Assembly (NCBI RefSeq): GCF_000313755.1
Contig: NZ_AMZB01000119.1
Location: 1-64,000 of the forward strand
Direction: 5' to 3'
Origin: Pseudomonas nitroreducens TX1
GTDB taxonomy: Bacteria > Pseudomonadota > Gammaproteobacteria > Pseudomonadales > Pseudomonadaceae
DNA length: 64,000 nt
This document shows, piece by piece, positions 25,940 through 35,818 of the stretch. The translations under genes and the position numbers were made by a program. Position 1 is the first letter of the stretch. Each line of letters starts with the position of its first letter. The notes below the pieces were generated by a model. It was not told the DNA's origin, ran no database searches, and saw only the letters and a program-made list of their open reading frames with translations.

Positions 25940-27367
25940 TCAGCGGGCGGCCGAAAGGCTCTTGAACGCCTCCAGCGCCCGCTCCCGAGTGGCCGACAGG
26001 TCGCAAATCGGCTGTGGATAACCCTGCGCGCCGAACAACCCGAGTCGGGAGGGATCGTGCACCGCCTTGCCGTCCAGTCCGGCCAACTCCGGCAGCCAGC
26101 GGCGAATGAAACGGCCCTCCGGGTCGAAGCGCTCGGACTGCGAGATCGGGTTGAAGATGCGGAAGTAGGGCGCCGCGTCGGTGCCGGTGGAGGCGCTCCA
26201 TTGCCAGCCGCCGTTGTTCGCGGCCAGGTCGCCGTCGATCAGGTGGCGCATGAACCAGCGTTCGCCCTCGCGCCAGTCGATCAGCAGGTTCTTGGTGAGG
26301 AACATCGCCACCACCATGCGCAGGCGGTTATGCATCCAGCCGGTAGCGAGCAACTGGCGCATGGCGGCGTCAATGATGGGGAAGCCAGTGCGGCCCTGTT
26401 GCCAGGCCTCCAGGCCTTTCGGGTCGTGGCGCCATTTCAGCTTCTCGGTGTCCTCGCGGAAGGCGCGGTGCCGGCTGACGCGCGGGAAGCCGACCAGGAT
26501 GTGCTTGTAGAACTCGCGCCAGAGCAACTCGTTGATCCAGCTGACCGCTCCACTGTTGCCCGTCTCGAACTCGCCATGGTTGTTCGCCAGCGCCGCGTGC
26601 AGGCACTGTCGGGGCGACAGCACGCCGGCGGCCAGGTACGGCGAAAGGCGGCTGGTGCCATCGCGGGCGGGGAGGTCGCGAGTGTCCTGGTAAGTCTTGA
26701 GGATTTCGTCGGTGAACAGGTCCATCCGCTCGTGCGCCGCTTCCTCCCCGGCTGGCCATTGCTTGCGCAACGAGATCGGCGGCGTTTCGAAACCCTCGAC
26801 CTGTTCGGGTACCTCATCACTGGCGATATGCAGTTCCTGCTGCGCGCGGGGGGCGGGCAGCAGGCTGGGCACTCCCAGATTCAGGCGTTCGTAGCAGACC
26901 TTGCGGAACTGGCTGTAGACCTGGAAATAGGTACCGCCCTTGGTGAGGAGGGTGCCGGGCGTGAAGAAGAGTTGGTCGAGATGGCTGCGCAGGCGGATGC
27001 CATCGTCCGCCAGCGCCTTCTCCACAGCGGCATCGCGCACGGCTTCGTTGACCCCGTATTCCTCGTTGACGTGGACCGTCTCGATGTCCAGCTCCTGGCA
27101 CAGCTGGCTGATGAGGTTCGGCGCTTCGTCCCAGTCATCCGCCGTGCGGATCAGTAGCGGAATGTGCCGCTTGTCGAGGCCGGTGCGCAGTTCGCGCAGG
27201 TTGCGCAGCCAGAAGTCGATCTTGCACGGCGCGTCGTCGTGGCGCAGCCACTGGCCGGGGCTGAGCAGGTAGAGGGCGATCACCGGGCCGCGCTCGGCGG
27301 CGGCGTGCAGGGCGCTGTTGTCGCGCAGGCGCAGGTCGTTGCGCAGCCAGACCAGTTGGCGCCTCAT
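25940..27367 (-). CDS. phr: Deoxyribodipyrimidine photolyase
   Basis: A 475-residue class I CPD photolyase repairing UV-induced cyclobutane dimers with blue light and reduced FAD. The N-terminal antenna domain starts MRRQLVWLRNDLRLRDN. FAD-binding and catalytic blocks are visible (GTSRLSPYLAAGVLSPRQC, WINELLWREFYKHIL, NGGWQWSASTGTDAAPYFRIFNP with the electron-transfer Trp residues). ATG 27367 overlaps the MerR gene stop by ATGA, so it is cotranscribed as the last gene of a DUF523-MerR-phr operon. A longer upstream frame is a shadow of the MerR gene. Confidence 0.96.
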   Translation of the reverse strand: MRRQLVWLRNDLRLRDNSALHAAAERGPVIALYLLSPGQWLRHDDAPCKIDFWLRNLRELRTGLDKRHIPLLIRTADDWDEAPNLISQLCQELDIETVHVNEEYGVNEAVRDAAVEKALADDGIRLRSHLDQLFFTPGTLLTKGGTYFQVYSQFRKVCYERLNLGVPSLLPAPRAQQELHIASDEVPEQVEGFETPPISLRKQWPAGEEAAHERMDLFTDEILKTYQDTRDLPARDGTSRLSPYLAAGVLSPRQCLHAALANNHGEFETGNSGAVSWINELLWREFYKHILVGFPRVSRHRAFREDTEKLKWRHDPKGLEAWQQGRTGFPIIDAAMRQLLATGWMHNRLRMVVAMFLTKNLLIDWREGERWFMRHLIDGDLAANNGGWQWSASTGTDAAPYFRIFNPISQSERFDPEGRFIRRWLPELAGLDGKAVHDPSRLGLFGAQGYPQPICDLSATRERALEAFKSLSAAR

Positions 27368-28314
27368 GCGACCTCCCTGTTGAGCAGGTGCAGCCCACGC
27401 AGCAGGCCAAACGCGGCAACCGGGTCGCCAGCCAGGTGCAGCGGTGGCTCGGCGATGACCAATTCCTGAAGCGCATCGGGGTGGATCGCCGTGGCGGGGC
27501 CGGCCAGCACGCGCGGGCAATCGACGCCCGCCAGCAGTCGTGGCAATTGCAGCAGGTTCAACGTGCGGCTGGAATAAAGCAGCACGGCTCGTGGCTGCAG
27601 GCGTTCCACGGCCAGCGCCAGTTCTCCCGGCGGCAGTGGCCAGTCGAAAATTTCCAGGGGGCAACCGGCGCTGCCGGCCAGCCAGGCGGTCAGCCACAGG
27701 CCCGGCTCCAGCGGCAGGCCGGACTGGTTCACCAGCAATAGCGGAGCGCCGCGCTGCTGGCGGTTGTGATGATAGAGGCGGGTGCCGAACTTGGTGCGCA
27801 GCCAGGTATGGAAGAAGACGCGCTCCAATTGCGCGCCGAACTGGCCTTGCCAGCGCTTTTCGAGCTCGTCCAGCAGCGGCAGCATCAATTGCTCGCAGAG
27901 GGTGAGTGCGGGGTAGATCGCCAACGCGCCGTTGAACAGTTCGTCCAGCTGGCGCTCGTTGATCCGGCCGATGACGGCAATGCATTGTTGGCGCAGGTCG
28001 TCCCAGGGCGAGGCGGTGGCCTCCATCGATGGCGGCGCATCTTCGTCGAGCAGCGCGCGAATCTTGCTCACCGCCACACCACGACCGAGCCAGGTGAGAA
28101 TGGCCTGGATGCGCGCAATCTGCGCTTCGGAGTAGAGGCGGTGGCCCTTGGGCGTGCGTTGCGGCACCACCAGGCCGTAACGACGCTCCCAGGCACGCAG
28201 GGTGACCGGGTTGACGCCGGTACGGCGGGAGACTTCGCGAATCGGCAGCCAGCCTTCGGCCAGGGCCTGGCGATAGTCGTCGTCGGAGTCGCGGTGGGGT
28301 TGGTCGGGATTCAT
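27364..28314 (-). CDS. MerR-family regulator, LitR/CarH-like without a clear B12-binding His
   Basis: A 316-residue MerR protein: winged-helix head (LPIREVSRRTGVNPVTLRAWERRYGLVVPQRTPKGHRLYSEAQIARI) followed by a helical-bundle plus Rossmann-like C-terminal region as in the LitR/CarH photoreceptors. Where B12-binding members have the DxHxxG motif, this protein has a region reading LLLVNQSGLPLEPG, so adenosylcobalamin binding is doubtful. P. putida has similar 'class II' LitR proteins (PplR), beside phr, that work with a separate LOV photosensor (from memory). ATG 28314 is preferred (AGGA eight bases before); one at 28335 is possible. It probably controls the TGTACA-type operators nearby. Confidence 0.85.
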   Translation of the reverse strand: MNPDQPHRDSDDDYRQALAEGWLPIREVSRRTGVNPVTLRAWERRYGLVVPQRTPKGHRLYSEAQIARIQAILTWLGRGVAVSKIRALLDEDAPPSMEATASPWDDLRQQCIAVIGRINERQLDELFNGALAIYPALTLCEQLMLPLLDELEKRWQGQFGAQLERVFFHTWLRTKFGTRLYHHNRQQRGAPLLLVNQSGLPLEPGLWLTAWLAGSAGCPLEIFDWPLPPGELALAVERLQPRAVLLYSSRTLNLLQLPRLLAGVDCPRVLAGPATAIHPDALQELVIAEPPLHLAGDPVAAFGLLRGLHLLNREVA

Positions 28315-28334
28315 GGCGTTCCTGTCGGGGCGCA

Positions 28335-29294
28335 TCAGATGGCGTTGCGCAGGCTCAGGTCTTCAGGGTGGGGCTGAAGGTAGGCCTGGGCATCGATATA
28401 AGGGTGCGGGTGCCGGCGGAAGTGGTGCTTGAGCAGCGTCAGCGGCACTACCAGGGGAATCACGCCTTCGCGGTACTGCTCGATCAGGCGCTGCATCTCG
28501 GCTTTGTCCGGCGCGGGCAGGTCATGCTTGAGATAGCCAGCCAGGTGCTGCAGTACGTTGCTGTGGGTACCGCGGGTGGCGCAGGTGCCCAGCGCCGTCA
28601 TGAAGTCGCGCAGGTAGGCTGGGGCGAATTCTTCGAGCGGCACGTCGCCGATCTTTGCCAGGCGCTGGCCGAGCAGGCTGTATTGGCGCGGGTTATGCGC
28701 CAGCAACTGGTACTTGTAGCGCGAGTGGAAGCCGATCACCGCGTGGCGTGTCAGGCCCGTCTCGCAAAGCCTTTTCCAGGCGGCGAAGGCGTACACACGG
28801 GTCAGGAAGTTTTCGCGGATGACGGGATCGTTGAGCCGGCCTTCTTCTTCCACTGGCAGTTCCGGGCGCGCGGCGCAGAAGGTTTCTGCATAAAGTCCAC
28901 GGACACCGGGCGGGCGCAGCTGGCCATCGGCGCGGTACAGCTTCACCCGATGCAATCCGCAGGAGGGCGATTGTTGCATGAAAATGTAGCCGCAAAGGTC
29001 CGGCAACCGCTGCGCCTGCTGCTGGCCGAAGTCACGCAGGGCTTGGCTGACGTCGCGACCGCCCTCGCGCTGGATCAGCGCTCTGGGGTCGCTGTGGTCG
29101 CCGACCAGGCGCAGGGTGGGCCTGGGCACACTCAGGCCGATGGCCACTTCGGGACACACCGGGACAAAGTCAAAATGGCGGCTGAGCACATCCAGGCACA
29201 GGTGCGAGGCTTTGTGCCCGCCGTTGTAGCGCACCGGCTCGCCCAGCAGGCAGGCGCTGATGCCGAGCTTGGGGCGGGAAGTGGTGTGGGACAT
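28335..29294 (-). CDS. DUF523 (TudS-like desulfidase) fused to DUF1722 (YbgA-like)
   Basis: A 319-residue two-domain protein. The N-terminal DUF523 part carries three cysteines (Cys15 in SACLLG, Cys47 in PVCPE, Cys112 in SPSCG) that in TudS bind a [4Fe-4S] cluster used to desulfurise thiouracil. The C-terminal DUF1722 part (from about residue 195, HSRYKYQLLAHNP) resembles E. coli YbgA, which is encoded beside phrB there too. The conserved link to photolyase suggests a role in UV or thio-base damage, which is inference. It heads the DUF523-MerR-phr operon behind two TGTACA-N12-TGTACA sites. Confidence 0.88.
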   Translation of the reverse strand: MSHTTSRPKLGISACLLGEPVRYNGGHKASHLCLDVLSRHFDFVPVCPEVAIGLSVPRPTLRLVGDHSDPRALIQREGGRDVSQALRDFGQQQAQRLPDLCGYIFMQQSPSCGLHRVKLYRADGQLRPPGVRGLYAETFCAARPELPVEEEGRLNDPVIRENFLTRVYAFAAWKRLCETGLTRHAVIGFHSRYKYQLLAHNPRQYSLLGQRLAKIGDVPLEEFAPAYLRDFMTALGTCATRGTHSNVLQHLAGYLKHDLPAPDKAEMQRLIEQYREGVIPLVVPLTLLKHHFRRHPHPYIDAQAYLQPHPEDLSLRNAI

Positions 29295-29311
29295 GGCGGT
29301 TACCGATTACT

Positions 29312-29335
29312 TGTACAGTTTGAGTTTCTTGTACA
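29312..29335. promoter_or_regulatory. TGTACA-N12-TGTACA operator, proximal to DUF523 gene
   Basis: Two exact TGTACA words separated by 12 bases, ending 18 bases upstream of the DUF523 start. The same spaced pair recurs at 29362 and 30476. The architecture matches sites reported, from memory, for LitR-type MerR regulators in P. putida. Confidence 0.8.
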
Positions 29336-29361
29336 ACTATCGATAAGCATATGCGCAGAAT

Positions 29362-29385
29362 TGTACAAGTGCAAAAACTTGTACA
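29362..29385. promoter_or_regulatory. TGTACA-N12-TGTACA operator, distal, with promoter-like -10
   Basis: A second exact pair with the same 12-base spacing. On the minus strand the inner half continues as TGTACAATT, giving an extended TACAAT -10 for the DUF523-MerR-phr operon, so the regulator would sit over the promoter core in the MerR manner. Confidence 0.8.
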
Positions 29386-29441
29386 GGCGCAGGCGCCCCC
29401 GGGTTGGTCACCGGCCTCCGGGACGCGAGGACCGGTGGGCG

Positions 29442-30499
<1,058 letters not shown>

Positions 30500-30702
30500 A
30501 TTAGGTTTCAGTTGCCCGCGCCCGTCAACGATAGGAGTCCGATCATCGGAACCTTCAGCGCCGCATCGGTTCATTCAGGAATGAGCCCGGCACCGGTTCC
30601 GGCACATACAGCGTAGACCTCGCCGTAGAGGGAGTGTCAATGCAATCGCCTCCCTCTCGTCCAGACTGATGGAAGGTGGAAACACGCAACCAGGAGTTCG
30701 CC

Positions 30703-31608
30703 ATGCACATTCTCTTGACCGGCGGTACCGGCCTGATCGGCCGTCGACTGTGCCGCCAGTGGGCCGCCCAGGGGCACCAGCTCACCGTGCTGAGCCGCCA
30801 GCCGCAGCGCGTCGCCTCGCTGTGCGGAGAGGCGGTGCGCGGTATCGCCGACTTCGAGGCCTATGGTGACGGGCCGCTGGACGCGGTGGTCAACCTGGCC
30901 GGCGAGCCCATCGCCGACAAGCCCTGGAGTACCCGGCGCAAGGCCCTGCTGTGGGACAGCCGGGTGCGCCTGACCGAGCGCCTGGTCAGCTGGCTCGAAG
31001 GCCGCAGCCAGCGCCCGGCGGTACTGATCAACGGCTCGGCGGTTGGCTGGTACGGCGACGCCGGCGAGCGTCCGTTGGAAGAGAACAGCGCGGCGGCCGG
31101 GGAAGACTTCGCCAGCGAGCTGTGCCTGGCCTGGGAGCAGATCGCCCGCGAGGCCGAAGCACTGGGTATCCGCGTGGTCCTGGTGCGCACCGGTCTGGTG
31201 CTGGCGCCCGAAGGCGGCTTCCTCAAGCGACTGCTGCCGCCTTTCCGCCTGGGCGCCGGTGGGCGACTGGGCAGTGGTCGCCAATGGATGTCCTGGATCC
31301 ATATAGAAGACCAGATCGCCTTGATCGATTTTCTTTTGCGCAGGGACGATGCCAGCGGTCCCTATAATGCGTGCGCGCCGCAGCCGGTGCGTAATCGCGA
31401 CTTCACCCAGGAACTGGGCCAGGCGCTGCAGCGGCCGACACTGATGCCGGTGCCCGGCTTCGCCTTGCGCCTGCTGCTGGGCGAAATGTCGATCCTGCTG
31501 CTGGGCGGGCAACGCATTGTGCCGCGCCGCCTGCTGGATGCTGGCTTCGTGTTCCGCTTCCCGGAGCTGAAGGATGCGCTGGCCGATGTGTTGCGCGAAG
31601 CCCGCTGA
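30703..31608 (+). CDS. TIGR01777-type NAD-dependent epimerase (YfcH-like SDR)
   Basis: A 301-residue extended SDR with the motif LLTGGTGLIGRRLCRQW at the start and the signature NGSAVGWYGDAGERPLEENS, followed by LVRTGLVLAPEGGFLKRLLPPF and WIHIEDQIALI, typical of the YfcH/TIGR01777 group. The natural substrate is unknown. ATG 30703 has CAGGAG seven bases before it. P. putida keeps the same protein in its photolyase cluster, from memory. hemH follows 115 bases later. Confidence 0.9.
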   Translation: MHILLTGGTGLIGRRLCRQWAAQGHQLTVLSRQPQRVASLCGEAVRGIADFEAYGDGPLDAVVNLAGEPIADKPWSTRRKALLWDSRVRLTERLVSWLEGRSQRPAVLINGSAVGWYGDAGERPLEENSAAAGEDFASELCLAWEQIAREAEALGIRVVLVRTGLVLAPEGGFLKRLLPPFRLGAGGRLGSGRQWMSWIHIEDQIALIDFLLRRDDASGPYNACAPQPVRNRDFTQELGQALQRPTLMPVPGFALRLLLGEMSILLLGGQRIVPRRLLDAGFVFRFPELKDALADVLREAR

Positions 31609-31723
31609 AGCTTGCCGTGGCCGAGGCCCTGCGGCATCGGCGACAAGCCTTGCTGAAATCCGTTGCGTGTAAACTGCGCAGCCTGCACGACCACCTCCTA
31701 CCGTACCGGTTTAAGGACACTGC

Positions 31724-32746
31724 ATGACCCAAAACGCCCTCCTGCTGGTCAACCTGGGATCACCGGCCTCCACCCAGGTCGAGGACGTGCGCCGCTACCT
31801 CGATCAGTTCCTCATGGACCCTTTCGTGATCGACCTGCCCTGGCCGATCCGCCGGTTGCTGGTGTCGTTGGTGCTGCGCAAACGCCCGGAGGAATCCGCC
31901 CACGCCTATGCGTCGATCTGGTGGGACGAGGGCTCGCCGCTGGTCGTGCTGAGCCGCCGCCTGCAGGAGGCTGTGCGGCCGTTCTGGCCGCACGGTCCGG
32001 TAGAGCTGGGCATGCGCTACGGCGAGCCGTCCATCGAGGGTGCGCTGCTGCGCCTGAGCCGGCAGGGCATCACCCAGGTGACATTCGCGCCGCTCTATCC
32101 GCAGTTCGCCGACAGCACCACCACCACCGCCATCGAGGAAGCCCGCCGGGTGATGCGCGAGCACAACCTGAAGCTGGAGCTCAAGGTGCTGCCGCCGTTC
32201 TACGCCGAGCCCGAGTACCGCCAGGCGCTGGTGGAGAGCGTAAAGCCCTATCTGGACCAACCCTACGATCACCTGCTGCTGAGCTTCCACGGGCTGCCCG
32301 AGTCGCACATCCTCAAGCTGGTGAAGGACAAGCGCCACGACCTCACTGCCAGCTCCAGCCGAGGCGTGCACGAGGACGTCATGGCGGTCTGTTATCGCAG
32401 CCAGTGCCTGCGGACGGCGGAGGACTTTGCCGCTGGCGCCGGGCTCGAGGATGGACGCTGGTCGGTATCCTTCCAGTCGCGCCTGGGCCGCAACAAGTGG
32501 ATCGAACCCTACACCGAGGCGCAGCTGGACAAACTCGGCAAGCAGGGCGTGAAGCGCCTGCTGGTGATGTGCCCGGCCTTCGTCGCCGACTGCATCGAGA
32601 CCCTGGAAGAGATCGGCCAGCGCGGCAACGAACAGTTCCGCGCGGCGGGAGGCGAGGAGTTGGTGCTGGTGCCCTGCCTGAATGACCAGGAGCTGTGGGC
32701 GCGAGCGTTGGCGAAGCTCTGCGAGCGGACGCCTGCTGCGATCTGA
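31724..32746 (+). CDS. hemH: Ferrochelatase
   Basis: A 340-residue ferrochelatase inserting Fe2+ into protoporphyrin IX in the last heme step. The catalytic His is in [10 protein letters not shown], and the conserved acidic C-terminal helix TLEEIGQRG is present, with the PLYPQF motif before them. Length is standard. It ends the block of PAO1-like order PA4679-PA4655. Confidence 0.96.
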   Translation: MTQNALLLVNLGSPASTQVEDVRRYLDQFLMDPFVIDLPWPIRRLLVSLVLRKRPEESAHAYASIWWDEGSPLVVLSRRLQEAVRPFWPHGPVELGMRYGEPSIEGALLRLSRQGITQVTFAPLYPQFADSTTTTAIEEARRVMREHNLKLELKVLPPFYAEPEYRQALVESVKPYLDQPYDHLLLSFHGLPESHILKLVKDKRHDLTASSSRGVHEDVMAVCYRSQCLRTAEDFAAGAGLEDGRWSVSFQSRLGRNKWIEPYTEAQLDKLGKQGVKRLLVMCPAFVADCIETLEEIGQRGNEQFRAAGGEELVLVPCLNDQELWARALAKLCERTPAAI

Positions 32747-32768
32747 TGCTGCGTCGGCGTCTCCCCAG

Positions 32769-32790
32769 CCCTCTCCCTGAAGGGAGAGGG
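32769..32790. repeat. Single palindrome of the CCCTCTCCCT/AGGGAGAGGG family
   Basis: Arms of ten bases flank a two-base centre (GA). This is half of the REPIN-like doublets at 42296, 47981 and 62636. It starts the 361-base gap between hemH and the MFS gene, which holds only repeats plus a leader region. Confidence 0.8.
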
Positions 32791-32809
32791 GAGCGTTTGG
32801 CACAGTCAT

Positions 32810-32877
32810 GTAGGGCGCATAACGCCTCAAGCGTTGTCCGCCATGGCGGATAAAGCGTTCCGCTTTATCCGCCCTAC
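32810..32877. repeat. 'gtagggcg...cgccctac' repeat element
   Basis: A 68-base element bounded by the inverted ends gtagggcg and cgccctac, with internal words cgcataacgcc, tccgccatggcgga and gcgttccgc. Related copies are at 42450 and 59718. Confidence 0.8.
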
Positions 32878-32894
32878 ACGAAGGTGCGACTCTT

Positions 32895-32937
32895 CGTAGG
32901 AGCGAGCCTGTTCGCCAGCAAGCTCGCTCCTAGAAGG
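32895..32937. repeat. 'gtaggagcg' family inverted repeat
   Basis: cgtaggagcgagc and gctcgctccta form the arms around cctgttcgccagca. This is the third repeat type in the same gap; bases 32938-33107 beyond it show no clear element. Confidence 0.75.
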
Positions 32938-33107
32938 CTGTCCTTCGGCAAAACTCTCCATCCAATCCCTGACCACCCGTTCATCAGCCAACGGCCGACG
33001 CGCGCATTCAGAGACCTGATAGTGCGCGCGCGACGCGTTCGCAATGCCTACTCTGCGGGTTCTCCCCTTCGCCTTCGCCGCGATTGGCGGCGTTTCAGGA
33101 GCCCGGC

Positions 33108-34472
33108 ATGAACAACAACAATAACGGCTACCCCTCCAGTGCCGTGGCCTGGTCCACGGTTGCGATCCTCATGGTCGCGTACGTGCTTTCCTTCATCGAC
33201 CGACAGATTCTCAACCTGCTGGTCGGTCCCATCCGTCGCGACCTGGAGATCAGCGACACGCAGATGAGCCTGCTGATGGGCCTGTCCTTCGCGCTGTTCT
33301 ACACCCTGTGCGGCATTCCCCTCGGGCGCATGGCCGACAGCCGCAGCCGCCGCGGGCTGATCACCGTCGGCGTGCTGATCTGGAGCGCCATGACCGCCGC
33401 CTGCGGTCTGGCTCGCCAGTACTGGCACTTCCTGCTGTTCCGCGTCGGTGTCGGCGTCGGCGAGGCGGCATTGTCGCCGGCGGCCTATTCACTGATCGCC
33501 GACAGCTTCCCGGCCAACCGCCGCGCCACTGCCATCAGCGTCTATTCCATGGGCATCTACCTCGGCTCGGGGCTGGCCTTCCTGCTCGGCGGGCTGGTGA
33601 TCAAGTTCGCCTCCGCCCAGGGCGACGTGCACCTGCCGATCCTCGGCGAGGTGCGCCCCTGGCAGCTGATCTTCCTGATACTCGGCGCCGCCGGCGTGCT
33701 CTTCACCCTGCTGATGCTCGCGGTGAAGGAGCCGACCCGTCGCGGCGTGGGCGCCGGCGTGGTGGTGCCGATGAGCGAAGTGGGCGCTTACCTGCGCGCC
33801 AACCGCAAGACCGTGCTCTGCCACAACTTCGGCTTCGCCTGCATCTCCTTCGCCAGCTACGGCAGCGGCGCCTGGGTGCCGACCTTCTTCGTCCGCACCT
33901 ACGGCTGGGATGCCGGCCACGTGGGCGTGGTGTACGGCAGCATCGTTGCCGTGTTCGGCTGCCTGGGCATCGTCTGTGGCGGCCGCCTGGCCGACTACTG
34001 GGCCAAGCGCGGACGCACCGACGCCAACATGCGTGTGGGGCTGCTGGCGGCCGTCCTGGCCATTCCGCTGAGCCTGGTCTATCCGCTGCTGGACAGCGGC
34101 AACGCAGCGGCAGCCATGATGGCGCCCATCGTCTTCTTCCTCAGCATGCCCTTCGGTGTCGCCCCGGCGGCGATCCAGGAAATCATGCCCAACTCCATGC
34201 GCGGCCAGGCCTCGGCCATCTACCTGTTCGTGGTCACGCTGCTCGGCCTGGGCATCGGCCCGACCGCCATCGCCCTGGTGACCGACTACGTGTTCGCCGA
34301 CGATATGGCGCTGCGCTACTCGCTGCTGATCGTCAGCGTGGTGGCGCTGCTGGCCGGTGCGCTGCTGCTGGCCAGCGGACTGAAGCCCTACCGCGCGAGC
34401 CTCGAACACCTCAAGAGCTGGAGCCTCAAGGGCGAAAGCTCGAGCGGCGCGCTGCAACGCCAGCCGGCCTGA
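33108..34472 (+). CDS. Major facilitator superfamily transporter (spinster-like)
   Basis: A 454-residue transporter with twelve hydrophobic segments and the loop 2-3 motif GRMADSRSRRG. The N-terminal half (ILMVAYVLSFIDRQILNLLVGPIRRDLEISDTQMSLL) looks like spinster or glycerol-phosphate-type carriers. Substrate unknown. ATG 33108 is chosen because AGGAG precedes it by seven bases. It lies in the segment joining the two PAO1-like blocks. Confidence 0.88.
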   Translation: MNNNNNGYPSSAVAWSTVAILMVAYVLSFIDRQILNLLVGPIRRDLEISDTQMSLLMGLSFALFYTLCGIPLGRMADSRSRRGLITVGVLIWSAMTAACGLARQYWHFLLFRVGVGVGEAALSPAAYSLIADSFPANRRATAISVYSMGIYLGSGLAFLLGGLVIKFASAQGDVHLPILGEVRPWQLIFLILGAAGVLFTLLMLAVKEPTRRGVGAGVVVPMSEVGAYLRANRKTVLCHNFGFACISFASYGSGAWVPTFFVRTYGWDAGHVGVVYGSIVAVFGCLGIVCGGRLADYWAKRGRTDANMRVGLLAAVLAIPLSLVYPLLDSGNAAAAMMAPIVFFLSMPFGVAPAAIQEIMPNSMRGQASAIYLFVVTLLGLGIGPTAIALVTDYVFADDMALRYSLLIVSVVALLAGALLLASGLKPYRASLEHLKSWSLKGESSSGALQRQPA

Positions 34473-34490
34473 ACGCTCCCTGGCTGATCG

Positions 34491-34521
34491 AGCCCCTGCG
34501 CAGCGATGCGCGGGGGCTTTT
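34491..34521 (+). terminator. Terminator after MFS gene
   Basis: AGCCCC...GGGGCT with an inner GCGC/GCGC stem, followed by TTTTCG. It lies 19 bases after the stop. Confidence 0.85.
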
Positions 34522-34575
34522 CGTTTATGCGTGGCACAATGCGGCGGCACTTGGATTCGAATGGAGGTTTCCGGC

Positions 34576-35691
34576 ATGGAAGGGAAGGCGATAGGTTCAT
34601 GGCTGCTGGCCCTCGGTGCGCTGGCGCTGAGCGTTTCGGCCGCGGCGGATGAGCCGTGGGTGGCGTTCACACAGAACCAATTGATCGGATTCAAGGATGC
34701 GCAGGGCGCGGTGAGGATTGAGCCGAAACTCAGCCCGATGTTCACCCTGGCCCGGCGCTTCGAGCACATCATCGCCACCGGCGAGGAAGGTGCAGACGGC
34801 TATCGCAGCTACTACCTGCTACGCGACGGCCGCGAGGTCGCGCCGGATTCCCTGTACTTCTTCGACAACGCACCGGTCTGCGAGAGCGAGAACAGCATCC
34901 GCTTCCGCGACCGCCAGCATGACACGGTCGGCTTTCTCGACGGCAACGGCGAGCTGTTGATCGCCGCCGAGCTGAGCGACGCGACGGCGATGCGCAACGG
35001 CATGGTCGTGGCACTCGAAGGCGCAACCCGCACCTGCGCCGATCCGGGCGTGAGCCTGGAACGGTGCGAGCACAAGGGCTGGAGCGGCGGTACGGAGGTG
35101 TTGCTCGACCGCCACGGCAGGACGCTGGTGGAGCGCTTCGACAGCAGCCGCGCCGCCGCGCTGGACTGGTTCTCGATGCAGGTAAGCGACCAGCCTGCGA
35201 GCGACCCGCGCCGCGTGTCGTTCAAGGGCGTCGATGGGCGCTATCTCAGCTTCGTCGACATCGAGAAGGACTTTGCTATCTGGTTCAAGGATGAGTTCCT
35301 TGCACACCTCGATGATGCCTCGCTCAAGGCGCACAGTTATCCACAGCTGTGGAGCGGGCAGGGCGGTGAGCCGCTGGATGACTGGAAAACCGCTGCGGTA
35401 GATGACGCGCTGCGTGAGCACGGTGCGCAGCTGCGTGCGCGGCTGGAAGTCCTGCGTGCCTCGGCAAACTACGGGGTACGCCAGGACGACATGGGCTGGC
35501 CCTTCGATGCCGAGCGCGACCCGCAGTACTTCGACGGCTGCGGCGAATTCGCCCAGTGGAGCACGCCCAAGGTCTCGGCCATGGAGCATTGGCAGCAAGG
35601 CTCGTTCGAGCCGGGCAAGCACGCCAGCTTCGATTTCATCCGGACTGCCCAGGGGTATCGGCTGGTGGCGTTTTCCCTCCCCCCATCGTGA
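34576..35691 (+). CDS. Periplasmic WG-repeat-like protein of unknown function
   Basis: A 371-residue exported protein with a signal peptide (GSWLLALGALALSVSAAADEPW). The body has degenerate WG-like repeats (LIGFKDAQGAVRIEPKLSP, TVGFLDGNGELLIAAEL) and a C-terminal region with a few cysteines (VCESE, CADPGVSLERCEH, GCGE). No enzyme motif is recognised. ATG 34576 has GGAGG eight bases before it; a longer frame has no ribosome site. Confidence 0.8.
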   Translation: MEGKAIGSWLLALGALALSVSAAADEPWVAFTQNQLIGFKDAQGAVRIEPKLSPMFTLARRFEHIIATGEEGADGYRSYYLLRDGREVAPDSLYFFDNAPVCESENSIRFRDRQHDTVGFLDGNGELLIAAELSDATAMRNGMVVALEGATRTCADPGVSLERCEHKGWSGGTEVLLDRHGRTLVERFDSSRAAALDWFSMQVSDQPASDPRRVSFKGVDGRYLSFVDIEKDFAIWFKDEFLAHLDDASLKAHSYPQLWSGQGGEPLDDWKTAAVDDALREHGAQLRARLEVLRASANYGVRQDDMGWPFDAERDPQYFDGCGEFAQWSTPKVSAMEHWQQGSFEPGKHASFDFIRTAQGYRLVAFSLPPS

Positions 35692-35699
35692 CCGTTTTT

Positions 35700-35726
35700 C
35701 GCAGGAGCGAGCTTGCTCGCTCCTGC
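35700..35726. repeat. 'gcaggagcgag' short palindrome
   Basis: cgcaggagcgagc followed at once by gctcgctcctgc; a compact member of the family also seen at 32895. Confidence 0.7.
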
Positions 35727-35786
35727 AAGGGGCATCGTGTCGGAGTTGTGCTGTCATGCGCCCTGCGGATGAATCGCAGGTGCCAG

Positions 35787-35816
35787 AAAAAAGCCCCGCA
35801 GGTGCGGGGCTTTTTT
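35787..35816. terminator. Bidirectional terminator between WG-like gene and mexW
   Basis: AAAAAAGCCCCGC, a four-base loop, GCGGGGCTTTTTT. It ends three bases before the mexW stop codon and serves both converging genes. Confidence 0.92.
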
Positions 35817-35818
35817 CT

